Below, in pieces: positions 8,278 through 15,945 of a stretch of 64,000 bases of DNA. The translations under genes and the position numbers were made by a program. Below the pieces are notes generated by a model. The model worked only from the letters and a program-made list of their open reading frames with translations, did no database searches and was not told the origin of the DNA. This DNA is from JBKPNX01 sp046732855 (lineage in GTDB: Bacteria > Pseudomonadota > Alphaproteobacteria > Geminicoccales > Geminicoccaceae). How positions within the stretch are numbered: position 1 is the first letter of the stretch; each line of letters begins with the position of its first letter. The stretch is from positions 20,548-84,547 of the forward strand of contig JBKPNX010000072.1 of NCBI GenBank assembly GCA_046732855.1. Reading direction: 5' to 3'.

Positions 8278-9672
8278 ATGTCGCGGCTGCTGAAGGGAAT
8301 TCCTCCACTCGCCGGTCTGGCCGTTTTGAGCGTTGCGGCCCTGGCCGATCCATTGCCTCCGGACGCCACCTATCGACCTTTACCGACCCAGCCGTTCGCG
8401 GCCGCGAAAGCCATCGACGAAGCTGACAAGCCGCAGGTGATGGAACGGCAGAGAGAACTCCTCGCCCAGCGTTACGACGTTTCCGACCGGCCGATGCAGG
8501 GCATGATGATGTCGGGCGGGCGCAAGCCGGTGCAGGATCTCGTGCGGGTCAAGCTCTCGCCCGGCGCCACCTGGGACGCCCTGGCGGCGATGAGCCCGGG
8601 CGAGATTCGCGCGCAAGGTCTTCTGCCGGCGGGCTTCATGCCGCTGCCGCACGTCAAGCAGGCGAGCGGCGGCCAGGTTTTCCCCGACGAGGCGATCGAC
8701 GAGATCCGCCGTCAGGAAGGGCGTGATCTGCGGCGCTTCGACGTCGATATGGACCTGCCGGAGCATCTCCGGCCCGAATTCCCGCCGCCGATCTTCCTGA
8801 ACAGCCATCCGGAGCTCGGCGATGTCTCGCGGGGGCAGCTGCTCACCATCCGGAATTTCTACGAGCTGATGGTCGGGTTGATCACCCCGGTGCAGATGGA
8901 GGGCCTGCGCCTGCTGTTGACGCCATTTCCGCAGGAGGAGTTCAATCAGACGGAGGACCGCAAGTCAGCCGAGCCGCACCTCGGCGTCGCCTGCCTCGAT
9001 TGCCACTCCAACTTCCATACCAACGGCGCGTTCCATCTGACCCCGGACGTGCGTCCGCAGGCCGCGCGCTTCCGGCTGGACACCACCAGTCTACGCGGGC
9101 TGTTCAACCAGCAGATCCACGGCTCCAAGCGCTCGCTGCGCTCGGTCGAGGACTTCACCGAGTTCGAGCAGCGGACCGCGTACTTCAACGGCGACCATGT
9201 CAGCGCCACCCGCAAGGGCGTGAATCTCCCCGACCGGCCGAACCAGGTCGCGATGATGGCGCAGATGGAGAACATGATCGACTTCCCCCCGGCGCCCAAG
9301 CTCGATCCGATGGGGCGTCTCGATCCGGCGCAGGCGACCGAGCAGGAGCTGGCCGGCGAGCAGGTGTTTCTGGGCAAAGGCCAGTGCGCCGTCTGCCACA
9401 TCCCGCAGACCGCGTTCATGGACAACAACATGCACGATCTCAAGCTGGAGCGCTTTTATGAGATCGGGCAATCGGTGAACGGCCTGGCCATGCTGCCGGA
9501 CGGCGCGATCAAGACCTTCACGCTGCGCGGCGTCAAGGATTCGCCGCCCTACCTGCATGATGGCCGCCTGATGACGCTCGCCGACACGGTCGAGTTTTTC
9601 AATCTCGTCCTCGGCCTGAAGCTGACCCAGGACGAGAAGAATTCGCTCGTGGCTTACATGCTGGCGCTGTGA
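8278..9672 (+). CDS. Di-haem cytochrome c (cytochrome c peroxidase-like)
   Basis: A 464-residue exported protein. Residues 1-23 form a signal peptide (SRLLKGIPPLAGLAVLSVAA followed by LADP). Two CXXCH c-type haem sites are visible: CLDCH at 239-243 and CAVCH at 370-374. Between them lies a long domain, and the C-terminal part (TFTLRGVKDSPPYLHDGRLMTLADTVEFFN) matches the conserved end of the MauG/cytochrome c peroxidase group. The protein should be periplasmic and reduce peroxide or accept electrons from an unknown donor. The ribosome binding site AGGAGGAAGG precedes the ATG. It is followed after 11 bases by a DUF4142 protein gene, probably in the same transcript. Confidence 0.88.
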   Translation: MSRLLKGIPPLAGLAVLSVAALADPLPPDATYRPLPTQPFAAAKAIDEADKPQVMERQRELLAQRYDVSDRPMQGMMMSGGRKPVQDLVRVKLSPGATWDALAAMSPGEIRAQGLLPAGFMPLPHVKQASGGQVFPDEAIDEIRRQEGRDLRRFDVDMDLPEHLRPEFPPPIFLNSHPELGDVSRGQLLTIRNFYELMVGLITPVQMEGLRLLLTPFPQEEFNQTEDRKSAEPHLGVACLDCHSNFHTNGAFHLTPDVRPQAARFRLDTTSLRGLFNQQIHGSKRSLRSVEDFTEFEQRTAYFNGDHVSATRKGVNLPDRPNQVAMMAQMENMIDFPPAPKLDPMGRLDPAQATEQELAGEQVFLGKGQCAVCHIPQTAFMDNNMHDLKLERFYEIGQSVNGLAMLPDGAIKTFTLRGVKDSPPYLHDGRLMTLADTVEFFNLVLGLKLTQDEKNSLVAYMLAL

Positions 9673-9683
9673 GGAGGAACGCA

Positions 9684-10241
9684 ATGACCCTTGCGCTCAG
9701 GACCGTCGCGATCATTGTCTCGCTGCTTGCGGCGCCCGCGTTCGGGCAAAACGGCAATCCCGCGTTCATGACGCCCAACAGCGGCCCAAAGCAGCCCAAC
9801 AACACCGATCTGGTATTCGTAGATGCGGCGGCGATCGGCGGCATGGCCGAGGTCGAGTTCGGCAAGCTGGCGGAACAGAAGGGCCAGAACAAGGCGGTGA
9901 AGAAGTTCGCCCGGCGCATGGTCGAGGACCACGGCAAGGCGAACGATCGACTGAGCGGCCTCGCGAAGAAGGATGGCATCGCCGTGCCGGAGAAGCTCGA
10001 CCCGGAGCACCAGGCGATGCAAGACCGGCTGAAGGCAGCGAAGGGCACCGAGTTCGATCTGACCTACGTAGCGGGGCAGGTGGCGGATCATCAGAAAACC
10101 GCGCAGCTGCTCGAGCATGAAATCGGCTCGGGGCAGGACGTCGAGCTGAAGAGCTTCGCGTCCGACAGCTTGCCGGTCGTGCTCCAGCATCTTCGCGCGG
10201 CGCAGGACCTCCAGGCGGAGCTGACCGGCAAGGCGCTGTAA
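9684..10241 (+). CDS. DUF4142 exported protein
   Basis: A 185-residue secreted protein with a signal peptide (MTLALRTVAIIVSLLAAPAFG). It then has the helical DUF4142 ferritin-like pattern: FVDAAAIGGMAEVEFGKLAEQKG, VKKFARRMVEDHGKANDRL and VADHQKTAQLLEHEI. The histidine/glutamate-rich helices are typical of this family, whose role is unknown but often linked to stress or to periplasmic redox proteins. The start at 9684 has a GAGGAGG site at 9671, overlapping the stop of the cytochrome gene, so the two are almost certainly co-transcribed. An in-frame ATG-like start at 9669 lies inside the upstream gene and is less likely. Confidence 0.9.
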   Translation: MTLALRTVAIIVSLLAAPAFGQNGNPAFMTPNSGPKQPNNTDLVFVDAAAIGGMAEVEFGKLAEQKGQNKAVKKFARRMVEDHGKANDRLSGLAKKDGIAVPEKLDPEHQAMQDRLKAAKGTEFDLTYVAGQVADHQKTAQLLEHEIGSGQDVELKSFASDSLPVVLQHLRAAQDLQAELTGKAL

Positions 10242-10686
10242 GGGTGCGATCTGCAGCGTTGGGGGAACCGCCGTCGTACTGAGCGGTGCGGATTTTGCGG
10301 ACCCTCGGGAGACCATGCGCACCCCGTGGCCGCCGCGCGTTGCCGTTCCGCCCGCCACGTCAAATGCGTCACTTTCCGAAGCAACGTTGCTGCTGTCTCG
10401 CGGGGGTGCAACTCGACCGGCGGCCGGTGATGCATCGGTCAAGTGCTTCGCGCCGTTGTCCCAAGCTCGCCTTGAAGCCAGCTCCGCGTAGACAAGTCGT
10501 CATGGCTGGACCTCACTCGCGCTCAGGCCGCCCGAAATTTTGCGCTCGCAACATCGGAGAGCTTGTCCGATACTGACCAATACGGCCCGCTTCAGTTCAA
10601 GAAGCGGTTGAGGAGGAGTTTTGCTGCGCGCGGTCAAGCTGGCCGCGCGCCGCGAAGCAGTGAAGCCCTCGAGGCGGGAGAATCAT
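10242..10686. other. Intergenic region, no gene seen
   Basis: A 445-base spacer between the DUF4142 gene and the MFS transporter gene. Open frames on both strands are arginine-rich shadows without credible start signals. The only recognisable element is the GGCGGGAG ribosome binding site just before the transporter start. No hairpin followed by a T-run is visible after the DUF4142 stop codon. Confidence 0.4.
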
Positions 10687-12030
10687 ATGGCTGCTCAGAT
10701 CCCGAAGGACTTCCGGCGGGTGATCATCGCTGCCGCAGTGGGCAACGTCATCGAATGGTACGACTTTTACATCTTCGGGAGCCTGGCCGCGATTCTGTCG
10801 GTTCAGTTCTTCGAAAAGACCCATCCGGTTGCGGCCCTGCTGAGCACGATCGCGCTGTTCACCGCCGGATTTCTGATCCGCCCGCTCGGGGCTTTCCTGT
10901 TCGGCTGGCTGGGCGATCGCGTCGGCCGCAAATACACGTTCCTCATCACCCTGACCGGCATGGGCCTGGGCACGGGCGTGATCGGGTTGATCCCCAGCTT
11001 TCAGTCGATCGGCGTCACGGCCGCGTTCATCCTGTTCGCCCTGCGCATGATCCAAGGCCTGTGTTTGGGCGGCGAATATGGTGGCGCCATTACCTATGTC
11101 GCCGAGCACGTGTCGGACGAGCGCCGCGGCTTCTACACCGGCTGGCTGCAGACCTCGCCGACGCTCGGGATCGTGGTGTCGATGCTGGTGATCGTCGGGA
11201 CCCGGGCTTACCTCGGCACCGAAGCGTTCAACGACTGGGGCTGGCGCATCCCGTTCCTGGTTTCGTTTCTGCTGGTGGCGATCGCGATCTATATCCGCCT
11301 GCAGCTGCAGGAAACGCCGATTTTCGAGGAGATCAGGGCCAAGGGTGAGATGACCAGGAACCCGTGGCGCGAGGCCTTTCTCAGCTCCAACATGAAGTTC
11401 GTGCTGATCGCGAGCATCGTGGTGATCGGGCAGGGCGTGGTCTGGTACAGCGGGCAGTTCTGGGCGTTGTACTTCCTGCAGCAGGTGTCGAAGGTGGACG
11501 TGGTGACCTCGAGTTACATCGTCGGAATCGCGCTGCTGTTCGCAACGCCAACCCTGATCTTGTTCGGCTGGTTGTCCGACCTGATCGGGCGCAAGCCGGT
11601 CATCCTGGGAGGCATGCTGCTCGCGGCGCTCACCTATTATCCCCTGTACTCCTGGCTGGGACGGGTCACCCTGCCGGACAACATCAACTATCCCGTCGCG
11701 ATCTTCATCATCTTCATCCTGGTGTCCTACGTCGGGATGGTCTATGGGCCGATCGGCGCATTCCTGGCGGAATTCTTTCCCGCGAGGATCCGCTATACCT
11801 CGGTGTCGGTCCCTTATCACATCGGCAACGGCTGGGGCGGCGGACTGGTGCCGTTCATCACCTCGGCGGCGTGGCAGGCCACGGGCAGCCTTGGCTCCGC
11901 CCTGATCTATCCGATCGCGGTTCCCGCCGTGTGCTTCGTGCTCTCATTGTTCCTGATGCCGGAGACCCGCCATATCAGCATCTGGAAACCCGTGAAGGCC
12001 GAAGAGCGCCCCGAAGCTTTGCGCGTCTGA
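10687..12030 (+). CDS. MFS transporter, metabolite:H+ symporter (MHS) family
   Basis: The 447-residue protein has about 12 hydrophobic segments and the hallmarks of the metabolite:H+ symporter branch (ProP, KgtP, ShiA). These include the N-terminal AAAVGNVIEWYDFYIFG, the RPLGAFLFGWLGDRVGRKYT signature in loop 2-3, the QGLCLGGEYGGA motif in helix 4-5, and the second cytoplasmic signature LFGWLSDLIGRKP between helices 8 and 9. It should import an organic acid or osmolyte with protons; the substrate cannot be told. The start at 10687 has a GGGAG site and begins right before the first membrane segment. An upstream start at 10621 would add 22 unlikely basic residues. It stands alone, with a possible promoter in the preceding spacer. 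Confidence 0.92.
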   Translation: MAAQIPKDFRRVIIAAAVGNVIEWYDFYIFGSLAAILSVQFFEKTHPVAALLSTIALFTAGFLIRPLGAFLFGWLGDRVGRKYTFLITLTGMGLGTGVIGLIPSFQSIGVTAAFILFALRMIQGLCLGGEYGGAITYVAEHVSDERRGFYTGWLQTSPTLGIVVSMLVIVGTRAYLGTEAFNDWGWRIPFLVSFLLVAIAIYIRLQLQETPIFEEIRAKGEMTRNPWREAFLSSNMKFVLIASIVVIGQGVVWYSGQFWALYFLQQVSKVDVVTSSYIVGIALLFATPTLILFGWLSDLIGRKPVILGGMLLAALTYYPLYSWLGRVTLPDNINYPVAIFIIFILVSYVGMVYGPIGAFLAEFFPARIRYTSVSVPYHIGNGWGGGLVPFITSAAWQATGSLGSALIYPIAVPAVCFVLSLFLMPETRHISIWKPVKAEERPEALRV

Positions 12031-12225
12031 TGGGAGATGCCGGCCCGAGGGCCGAGACAGAGCGAGCCGCTTCGGCCAAGGGTGAAGACGGCGAGGTGTG
12101 GCGGTCATCCCGCCGCAATGCCTCGATTGCATGGCTGGGCGACCGCGGACGCCCACGGTCGAGTTTTGACCCGGCGGTCTCATCGGGCGCAGCTGAGCAG
12201 AGCGGCAGGCCGATAGCCGCCTGGG

Positions 12226-12795
12226 TCAAGCCGCCAGGCGCACCACGCGCTCGTTCATCACCGTCTCGATCGGCGGGAAGGCGGCCTGCGCCGCTTCCGG
12301 TACGGGACGCCAGTCGCGCGCCGCCGGATCGCCCCGGAAATAGTCGAACGGCAACGTTCCGGGCCCGCTCGGCCGTCCGACGATGATCCGGCCGACCATC
12401 CCAGCCATCTCATGCGGCGCGCAGAAATAGTCGTAGACGCCCGGCACTGTGAGGCTGACCTCGAACCGATCCCCCGGTTCCACGAGATAGCCGGAGTCCC
12501 ACGGCTCGGCCGTTTCCGGAATCCGGAGCGCGTGACCGTCGTTGGCGGGGTGGTAGGCGGTCGAGGTGTGGACGTTCGCCTCGGTCACCCAGCGCACCGT
12601 CTGGCCCGGCTCGATCAGGATCCCGATCGGGTCGAACCAGACCTTGGTGCCGAGCGGATCGCTGCGCAGGCGGATCTCGACGACGGTCCCGGCTCGGGTC
12701 GGGCGCACCAGCGCGGGCACGGCGAGACCGGCGAGGAGGAGCCCGCCCGCCCGCAGCGCCGCCCGACGCGTCAGCCCGCTATTGCAGCTTGGCAT
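12226..12795 (-). CDS. Exported type 1 copper protein (cupredoxin)
   Basis: A 189-residue protein with a Tat-like signal (TRRAALRAGGLLLAGLAVPA) and a plastocyanin-type cupredoxin fold. The predicted type 1 copper ligands are H82 (TAYHP), C125, H128 and M133 in the C-x2-H-x4-M motif YFCAPHEMAGM. It probably carries electrons or copper in the periplasm. The first codons overlap the end of the frameshifted upstream gene by 17 bases, so translation is likely coupled. It is the last of three minus-strand genes headed by an ECF sigma factor, suggesting a copper or oxidative stress-type regulon. It converges on the MFS transporter gene. Confidence 0.88.
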   Translation of the reverse strand: MPSCNSGLTRRAALRAGGLLLAGLAVPALVRPTRAGTVVEIRLRSDPLGTKVWFDPIGILIEPGQTVRWVTEANVHTSTAYHPANDGHALRIPETAEPWDSGYLVEPGDRFEVSLTVPGVYDYFCAPHEMAGMVGRIIVGRPSGPGTLPFDYFRGDPAARDWRPVPEAAQAAFPPIETVMNERVVRLAA

Positions 12796-13212
12796 CGCTC
12801 TCGGGGACGTGCCACAGCACGACGTGATAATGCGGCTGCTCCACGCCCGGGTGCCCGGCGTTGTAGTACATGTCGACGTCGACGACGTTCTCAGCGCCGA
12901 CCGCGAGGCCGTCGTACTTCTTCTGCGCCTCGATGTCCGCGACCGGGATCATGTAGATCGTGCTGACGAGGCGGCCGTCGCGGTCGTAGGCGAGGAAGGG
13001 ACCGGCCGGCAGCGTCGCCGGCTGCACGTAGAGCGTGCCGAGGCCGGGGATGAACTCCGGCGCAGGGCCACGAGCTCGCTCACCTTCTGGTACCCGGCTG
13101 GAGGGTCTTCAGCGGCCACTCTGGCGGGTGCATTGGCCGCCTGGCTGGCGCAGGCGGCGCCGGTCAAGGCGAACAACGCCATAGCGGCTGTGGACAGAAA
13201 GCGCCTTTGCAT
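12779..13212 (-). pseudogene. Frameshifted exported protein (DUF5602/TTHB210-like)
   Basis: Two overlapping frames make one protein. The N-terminal part begins MQRRFLSTAAMALFALTGAAC, a signal peptide with a lipobox-like LTGAAC. It runs to YQKVSELVALR near 13060, where the reading must shift to continue as PEFIPGLGTLYVQPATLPAGP in the other frame. That frame ends at 12779 with a His-rich C-terminus (EQPHYHVVLWHVPES). One missing base in the CCGG tract near 13057-13061 would restore a protein of about 144 residues. The second half (YDRDGRLVSTIYMIPVAD, DVDMYYNAGHPGVEQPHYH) resembles, from memory, DUF5602/TTHB210-like proteins controlled by an ECF sigma factor in Thermus. Whether the shift is real or a sequencing error cannot be told. 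Confidence 0.72.
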
Positions 13213-13248
13213 TGGAGGCTCCTTTTCGCGGAAGTCGTGTTGCCGTCT

Positions 13249-14043
13249 TCAGGTGGGAGTCGAGCCGTCAGGCTCGTTGTCGGGCAGCGCGGGTGCAGCA
13301 GATGCATGACGTCCGCGCCGCGCCTCGTCGAAGGCAGGGCGGAGCCGGACGAGTACCGTCGCGACGATCCGATCGCACCGGTCGCCGCCGAACTCGAATG
13401 TGGCGGGCAGCAGGGCATCGAGTCGGGCACCGAGCGTCTCCTGGAGCCGATGCCGGGCGCGGTGAAAGCGCGTCTTCACGGTCTCCGGCCGGATCGACAG
13501 GGCTTCGGCAGTCTCGGCGATGCTCATGCCTTCGACCGCGCGCAGCACGAACACGGTGCGAAAATCGTCGGGCAGCGCGTCGATCGCACCCTCGAGCAGG
13601 CGGCGCAGCTCACCGTTTCCGGTCAGGCGCTCGGGATCCGCCGGGCGCGGGGGCATCGTCTCGATCGGCCGCGCCGCGCCGTCTTCGCCGCCCGCGTACT
13701 GCTCGAGCGAGACCACCCGCCCCCAGCCGCGCAGCCTGCCGAGCGCTTCGTTCGTCGCGATCCTGGCGAGCCATGCCGCGAGACTATGCGGGCCGACGAA
13801 CTGATCGAGACTGGCATAGGCACGAACATAGGTCTCCTGAACCACATCCTCGGCCTCGGGCCCGCTTCGCAGGATGCTGCGCGCCAGGCGGAACAGGCGG
13901 CGGTTGTGGCGGCGCATGATGAGCTCGAACGCCACGGCATCCCCGGCTCTCACCCGCTCGACCAGCTCGTAGTCCGAGAGCGCCGCAGCCGCGGCTGGCG
14001 CGGACCGCGCTATCGGATGGAGACTGGAGCGTGGCATCGGCAT
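13249..14043 (-). CDS. ECF-type RNA polymerase sigma factor
   Basis: A 264-residue extracytoplasmic-function sigma factor. Region 2 spans about residues 38-82 (AFELIMRRHNRRLFRLARSI, then SGPEAEDVVQETYVRAY). Region 4 with its helix-turn-helix spans about 160-208 (ALPDDFRTVFVLRAVEGMSI, then ETAEALSIRPETVKTRFHRA). A C-terminal extension of about 50 residues (LLPATFEFGGDRCDRIVATV and beyond) is typical of a common alphaproteobacterial subgroup. No classical anti-sigma gene is adjacent, so control may act through the extension or the downstream genes. A GGGAACC motif 28 bases upstream of the start (14071-14077, reverse strand) resembles an ECF -35 element and may mean autoregulation. The frameshifted exported protein and the cupredoxin follow it on the same strand. 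Confidence 0.92.
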   Translation of the reverse strand: MPMPRSSLHPIARSAPAAAAALSDYELVERVRAGDAVAFELIMRRHNRRLFRLARSILRSGPEAEDVVQETYVRAYASLDQFVGPHSLAAWLARIATNEALGRLRGWGRVVSLEQYAGGEDGAARPIETMPPRPADPERLTGNGELRRLLEGAIDALPDDFRTVFVLRAVEGMSIAETAEALSIRPETVKTRFHRARHRLQETLGARLDALLPATFEFGGDRCDRIVATVLVRLRPAFDEARRGRHASAAPALPDNEPDGSTPT

Positions 14044-14440
14044 GGCCCTTAGATGAGGAAGTCGCCCAAAGGTTCCCGAACATTCTCACCGCGAGCCCGG
14101 CAAGAGACGCCGCGAGCCGGCCGCGGGCGATTTGCTCGAGGCCACTTGCTGATCCGAGCACCTGGTTCATCGGGCACTGAGATCATCGAGCGCAGCGGAG
14201 GCACTTGCCATCAATGACAGCGTTACCCTGAGTCGCCGCGCAGTTCGTCTGCGCGCGCCAGTGCAGCTGCGCTCCTGCCTGCGATCAAGAGCAACCCCCT
14301 TACGTAGCCTGGAACTGAGCAGGCTGGCGTGCGTTTCGCGCTCGTAGTGGAGGCATCGCCGACCTTCGAAGGCTATCTCCACCCGCACGACCCAAAGGAA
14401 GCGCTGACGCGGCTGCTGCAGCCTCGCTAAGGATGGGGAG
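14044..14440. other. Divergent intergenic region
   Basis: A 397-base spacer between the sigma factor gene (minus) and a hypothetical gene (plus). It contains the GGGAACC motif noted near 14071 and a good ribosome binding site (GGATGGGGAG) just before 14441. I see no further gene or repeat. Confidence 0.4.
14071..14077 (-). promoter_or_regulatory. Possible ECF sigma -35 element (GGGAACC)
   Basis: Read on the minus strand, GGGAACC sits 28 bases upstream of the sigma factor start. It matches the GGAAC core that many alphaproteobacterial ECF sigma factors recognise. The matching -10 element is not obvious, so this is a weak call based on position and motif only. Confidence 0.25.
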
Positions 14441-15169
14441 ATGGTGCTGAACGGGATTCAGTCGAAGCAAGCGCTGGTGGCATTTCACGGCGATCGAGCC
14501 CGGAAGGCGTTCTATCTGGACCGCCTGCGCAGCCACGTTCGCCGGGACGAAATCGTTCAAGGCGCGGTCAGGTGGACCGCTGGCAGGGGCGGCGTGATCG
14601 GTTGCACGGTCCACAGTCATGATCGCGCGCGCTACGAGCCCGACCTCGGTATTCCGGCGGAGCTCGCCTCGCTGGAGGAGATCATCTTCGAACGGCTGCC
14701 GGCGGAGGAAGCCAAACGCTTCTCGCTTGAATTTCTCGAGGCCGTGCCGGTCGGGGCGGACCTGTCGTTCGTCTGGCCCGCGATCGCTCGCTGGCTGTTG
14801 ATCGATCCAGAGCGCGGGATCATTCGCCTCGCGCAGACGGCCGAGACGCGCGCTGCCATCCACAAGGTGGCCGAGCTCTATGCCCGGGTGCTCCGGTGCG
14901 AGCCCGTTTCGCCACAGCAATTCCGCGATGCTGTACAGATCGCAGGACCGCTCGGGGAAGGAGTCGCTGCCCAGGTGGTCTCTGGCGCGGCCGAAGCAAT
15001 ATCCGACCCGATCCAGGTAACCGCATGGACGGTCGGCAGGGCCTGCTCGGTTGCGCCCGAGGAGATGTGGCCGGCAATCAAGTCCAGGCTGCTGGACCTC
15101 GTGCGAAGCGCCCGAGCGCATCGCTCCCCTGCCCCGTTGCGCCAGCTGCGCCTCGCTGCGGCAAGTTAG
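14441..15169 (+). CDS. Conserved hypothetical protein
   Basis: A 242-residue soluble protein with no signal peptide. The N-terminal NGIQSKQALVAFHGDRARKA and the GCTVHSHDRARYEPDLGIPA segment are characteristic of a conserved family I remember from alphaproteobacteria and some phages, with no known function. The central part (PVGADLSFVWPAIARWLLID) is aromatic-rich and the C-terminal part is alanine-rich and variable. A strong GGATGGGGAG site precedes the ATG. The gene is isolated between the sigma factor locus and a small secreted protein. The C-terminal tail past about residue 190 could be less conserved than the core. Confidence 0.78.
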   Translation: MVLNGIQSKQALVAFHGDRARKAFYLDRLRSHVRRDEIVQGAVRWTAGRGGVIGCTVHSHDRARYEPDLGIPAELASLEEIIFERLPAEEAKRFSLEFLEAVPVGADLSFVWPAIARWLLIDPERGIIRLAQTAETRAAIHKVAELYARVLRCEPVSPQQFRDAVQIAGPLGEGVAAQVVSGAAEAISDPIQVTAWTVGRACSVAPEEMWPAIKSRLLDLVRSARAHRSPAPLRQLRLAAAS

Positions 15170-15357
15170 ACGCGATCTGCACGGTCGTCGCCAGATCTGT
15201 GTCGCAGCAGCTGGCGACCCGGGTGACGACGCGTTTCGAGTGCGGCGGCCGGAGCGCTTTGGGAACCTCGCAAACGCCAGAGCGTTTCCTCGCAAGATCC
15301 AGTCCCGCGATGCCCTGCCCGAGGCGAGGTCGCGGAAACAGCAATGAGGAGAAAGTC

Positions 15358-15762
15358 ATGGCCATCCGCTTCCTGACCACGAGCGCCGTCGTCCTCCTGA
15401 TCGCCGGGCCGGCTTTTGCCGACTGCAATCAGGAGATCGAAACTCTCAAGCAGGCGGTCACCGAGGCGGAGACCGGAGCGAGTACCACCGAGAGCGGAAT
15501 GCCCGCAACCAAGCATCAGGAGCAGGTGCTCGCCGGCAATCAGCAGGGCGACAAGAGCACGGCCGGCGATGCGGCCGCGGGTCAGAGCGGCGTCCCGGCG
15601 TCGCCCCACCAGCAGCAGGTCCTCGCCGAGCCGGCGGCGGGCCCCTCAGGTCAACAGGCGGCGGATCTCGTCACGCAGGCGCGCGACCTGGCTGCGGCGG
15701 GCAACGAGGAAGGCTGCATGCAGAAGATCGCCGCGGCGAAGGAGCTCCTTGGCCTGGACTAG
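15358..15762 (+). CDS. Small secreted protein with internal repeat
   Basis: A 134-residue protein with a signal peptide (MAIRFLTTSAVVLLIAGPAF, cleavage after FA) and a mature part starting DCNQEIETLKQAV. The middle holds two similar segments, SGMPATKHQEQVLAGNQQG and SGVPASPHQQQVLAEPAAG, about 30 residues apart, separated by a low-complexity stretch. The C-terminus (LVTQARDLAAAGNEEGCMQK) is helical and contains a second cysteine (two in the mature protein), so one disulfide is possible. The start at 15358 is preceded by GAGGAGAAAG. The longer frame upstream of it has no signal and overlaps the previous gene. I do not recognise a function. Confidence 0.82.
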   Translation: MAIRFLTTSAVVLLIAGPAFADCNQEIETLKQAVTEAETGASTTESGMPATKHQEQVLAGNQQGDKSTAGDAAAGQSGVPASPHQQQVLAEPAAGPSGQQAADLVTQARDLAAAGNEEGCMQKIAAAKELLGLD

Positions 15763-15945
15763 ACGGTCCGATGGCCTGTCAAAGGGTTTGACCTGGTTGG
15801 TAACCCGGTACCCTGGCGGTTATTGCGACGAGCACTTGGTATTGCGGCGAATTTTCGTGCCGCAATACCTTTCAGGTTCGCGCTCTGACCGGCTCCTTCC
15901 GGCACAACGCGATCTGCCTGACTTGCCGTTAGCGAGGATGCGGCT

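Noticed and set aside
10286..10576. Possible small gene upstream of the MFS transporter
   Set aside because: Arg/Cys-rich composition, no ribosome binding site and an overlapping frame on the other strand.
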